Positions 62,079 to 64,000 of a stretch of 64,000 nucleotides of DNA are shown here, in pieces. The notes below the pieces were generated by a model. That model was not told where the DNA came from. It made no database searches and saw only the letters and a list, made by a program, of their open reading frames with translations. Position 1 is the stretch's first letter, and every line of letters begins with the position of its first letter. Position numbers and translations under genes: made by a program. Origin of the DNA: Psychroflexus torquis ATCC 700755 (GTDB lineage: Bacteria > Bacteroidota > Bacteroidia > Flavobacteriales > Flavobacteriaceae); assembly GCF_000153485.2 (NCBI RefSeq), contig NC_018721.1, positions 496,001 to 560,000 on the forward strand. The letters are read 5' to 3'.

Positions 62079-63317
62079 TTACGATTTATTTTTTAAATTT
62101 TTCAATCTTTCTTTCAAAGATGGGTGTGAGAAATGAAAAAACACATAGGCTGGATGAGGGGTTAAATTACTGAGGCTTTTCTTAGACAGCTTTTTTAAAG
62201 CAGAACTTAAGAAGTCCCCAGAATAGGTAAAGCTAGCAAAATCATCTGCCTGAAATTCAAAAACCCGGGATAGGTGATTTGTCAATAAGCCAGTCACTAG
62301 GGAAATAGGAGCATATAAAAAACTGAAAACTACTAAACCTACATGAAAGCTCGGCAGCTCAATACCTAGAGCTTGAGATAAAACAGGCTCTTCTATAAAA
62401 AAAGAAAATAACCAAAGCATGAACCCCGAAGAGATTAAAGACACAAAAAGATTTAAGATGATGTGATGCTTTTTATAATGTCCAACTTCATGAGCTAGAA
62501 CAGCCACAATTTCTTTGATGTCAAGGTCCTTAATTAAAGTATCAAAGAGTGTGATTCGTTTTTCATTTCCAAATCCTGAAAAGTAAGCATTGGCTTTCTG
62601 ACTTCTCTTAGAACTGTCGATTACGAAGATATTTTTCAAATTAAAATTCATAGAAGAAGCATAATCTTGGATTTGCGACCTTAGCTCTCCTTCTTCAAGC
62701 GGAGTTTGTTTATTAAATAAGGGAACTATAAGTTTAGCGTAGAACATATTCATAAAAAAAGAAAATAACGCAATTAAAATCCAAGCGTACCACCAGAAAT
62801 CGGGACCCACGGCAGAATAAACTATTAAGATTAGACCTAAGATAATTCCTCCTAAAGTTAATACAATAAAGAGGGACTTAAGCTTATCCAACCAAAATAG
62901 GCGCTGAGTAGAGGTATTGAATCCATAGCGCTCTTCGATTTTAAAGGTGAAGTAATAGTCGAATGGAGTACTTATAAGTTCTTCACCCAAAAAGAGGATG
63001 AATAAAAAAGAAAGCGAAACTAAAATGGGATTATCAAAAAGACGGTGAGCGATTTCATTAACAAATCCAAAACCTTCCAGGCTTAGAAAGACCAGAATTA
63101 AAGTAATAGATAAAATAGACTGGAGAGTACCGAACTTAAATTTATCTTTTTTATAGGCTTGTGACTTTAAGTAGTCCTCTTTGTCGTATAAATTTCTTAA
63201 GCCTTCAGGAAGCTGAGCATCAAATCTAGAGGCGTTTAGGCAATCTAGAGTTGTTTCCAGAATGAAATTGAAAACCAGAACACCAACAATGAGATAAAAA
63301 ATAAATTCTGAGGTCAT
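62079..63317 (-). CDS. M48 peptidase, Ste24/CAAX protease-like
   Basis: 412 aa with about seven TM helices. Zinc motif HEVGHYKKHH (HExxH) and downstream Glu ligand in FEFQADDFA. N-terminal CAAX_prenyl_protease_1 N region (ETTLDCLNASRFDAQLPEGL). In bacteria, which lack CAAX prenylation, it probably degrades damaged membrane proteins. A TAAATTTG box on the minus strand at 63332-63339 precedes it. Confidence 0.94.
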   Translation of the reverse strand: MTSEFIFYLIVGVLVFNFILETTLDCLNASRFDAQLPEGLRNLYDKEDYLKSQAYKKDKFKFGTLQSILSITLILVFLSLEGFGFVNEIAHRLFDNPILVSLSFLFILFLGEELISTPFDYYFTFKIEERYGFNTSTQRLFWLDKLKSLFIVLTLGGIILGLILIVYSAVGPDFWWYAWILIALFSFFMNMFYAKLIVPLFNKQTPLEEGELRSQIQDYASSMNFNLKNIFVIDSSKRSQKANAYFSGFGNEKRITLFDTLIKDLDIKEIVAVLAHEVGHYKKHHIILNLFVSLISSGFMLWLFSFFIEEPVLSQALGIELPSFHVGLVVFSFLYAPISLVTGLLTNHLSRVFEFQADDFASFTYSGDFLSSALKKLSKKSLSNLTPHPAYVFFHFSHPSLKERLKNLKNKS

Positions 63318-63331
63318 TTTATAATTTTAAG

Positions 63332-63339
63332 CAAATTTA
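63332..63339 (-). promoter_or_regulatory. -7 promoter box for M48 peptidase gene
   Basis: TAAATTTG on the minus strand, 14 bases before the start codon. Confidence 0.6.
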
Positions 63340-63418
63340 ATTCATGTGAATTGAATCTAGTCTAGAAATTGATTTTGAATTTTTAGCCAACAGGGTTGCC
63401 TTATTCATTAATTGATGC

Positions 63419-63426
63419 TAAATTTG
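63419..63426 (+). promoter_or_regulatory. -7 promoter box for coiled-coil/zapA operon
   Basis: TAAATTTG, 25 bases before the ATG at 63452. Confidence 0.6.
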
Positions 63427-63451
63427 CTTCATAGCAATGCGAAGATTGTAG

Positions 63452-63742
63452 ATGAGTAAATTGGTAGAAAGCATCAGATTTTTAGAAGATAATTTGAAAA
63501 AATTAATCTTTGAACATCAAGGTTTAAAAGTTAAATACAAGACTTTAGTTACCCAATTTGATTCTGAAAGCAATTCTATTTCTGAATTAAATTCGAAAAT
63601 AGAGATGCTTCAAAAAGAAAATAAAACACTTAGAACAGCCAACGCACTGCTAGGCAGTACCGAGTACAAAAGAGAAACAAAACTAAAAATAAATAGTTTA
63701 ATTAAAGAAATAGATAATTGCATTATTCAATTGGCTGAATAA
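63452..63742 (+). CDS. small coiled-coil protein paired with ZapA
   Basis: 96 aa, almost entirely coiled coil with heptad-like Leu/Ile spacing (VESIRFLEDNLKKLIFEHQGL, then SKIEMLQKENKTLRTANALL in separate turns), like ZapB-type division proteins. It ends one base before the zapA start, so it is probably a partner in Z-ring organisation. Not homologous enough to name. Confidence 0.7.
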   Translation: MSKLVESIRFLEDNLKKLIFEHQGLKVKYKTLVTQFDSESNSISELNSKIEMLQKENKTLRTANALLGSTEYKRETKLKINSLIKEIDNCIIQLAE

Positions 63743-63743
63743 A

Positions 63744-64000
63744 ATGGGAGATAAACTAAAAATAAAATTATCGATTGCTGATAGAGTTTATCCGCTCAAT
63801 ATAAGACCTGAACAGGAAGAAGGCTTAAGAAAAGCAGCCAAACGAATAAATGAAGTTATTAAGAAATTTGAACAAGATTATGCAGTAAGAGACAAACAAG
63901 ATGTCTTGGCGATGAGCGCTTTACAATTTGCTGCTGAAATTGAACAAAATCAATTGTCCTCTACTTCAGAATTACAAGAAGCCGAAACAAAGCTTGTAGA
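63744..64000 (+). CDS. zapA: cell division protein ZapA, partial (cut by window end)
   Basis: Begins MGDKLKIKLSIADRVYPLNI and continues RPEQEEGLRKAAKRINEVIK, the ZapA head domain and start of its coiled coil; at least 85 residues are visible and the gene runs off the right edge. ZapA cross-links FtsZ filaments. One base separates it from the upstream coiled-coil gene. Confidence 0.88.
   Translation, partial: MGDKLKIKLSIADRVYPLNIRPEQEEGLRKAAKRINEVIKKFEQDYAVRDKQDVLAMSALQFAAEIEQNQLSSTSELQEAETKLV

Overview
The window looks like chromosome of a low-GC member of the Bacteroidota, most probably the family Flavobacteriaceae. Evidence: most start regions lack Shine-Dalgarno motifs, many genes are preceded by the Bacteroidota -7 box TAnnTTTG, and the gene families fit the group (fused alpha/beta E1 dehydrogenase, DUF349 protein, OstA-like protein, TonB receptor with carboxypeptidase-like N-domain, RND pump fused to a TolC-type protein). 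I assign family level only.

Layout. 1-6.7 kb: a minus-strand biosynthetic cluster (FAD oxidoreductase, methyltransferase, type III polyketide synthase, FabI-type enoyl reductase, dehydratase, ketosynthase, small membrane protein, ACP, phosphopantetheinyl transferase). It reads like a dedicated fatty-acyl supply line feeding a type III PKS, so a phenolic lipid or related product is likely. 6.8-8 kb: two envelope lipoproteins. 8.3-11.4 kb: fused E1 gene with an IS30-family element inserted at its promoter. 11.4-31.2 kb: housekeeping genes (2OG oxygenase, SUI1, nucleoside phosphorylase, ung, mutS2, fahA, glyA, SRP RNA, transaldolase, threonine aldolase, prfB with a programmed frameshift, arsC, fumC) plus an orphan PCIF1-like adenine methyltransferase. 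31.2-42.9 kb: TonB-type receptor, DUF349 protein, TPR protein, class III aminotransferase, OstA-like protein, gapN.

43.2-51.2 kb: a heavy-metal efflux operon (His-rich secreted protein, RND-TolC fusion, adaptor lipoprotein, response regulator, histidine kinase). 51.2-54.1 kb: a thioredoxin / ApbE / DUF4266 / DUF3570 operon preceded by an 11-bp-phased direct repeat that may be an operator. 54.2-58.1 kb: an overlapping four-gene set (UDP-uronate epimerase, polyprenyl-phosphate glycosyltransferase, double LAB_N membrane protein, ArnT/Rgt-like glycosyltransferase) likely to decorate lipid A or another envelope glycan. 58-64 kb: purA, Fur-family regulator, rel, Ste24-type protease, and a coiled-coil/zapA pair cut by the window end.

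Three copies of a 160-210 bp palindromic MITE-like repeat lie in intergenic gaps at about 25.4, 30.7 and 36.5 kb. I saw no tRNA, rRNA, CRISPR array or prophage. The strongest candidates for novelty are the type III PKS cluster, the bacterial PCIF1-like protein, the ApbE/DUF4266/DUF3570 operon and the dispersed palindromic repeat.
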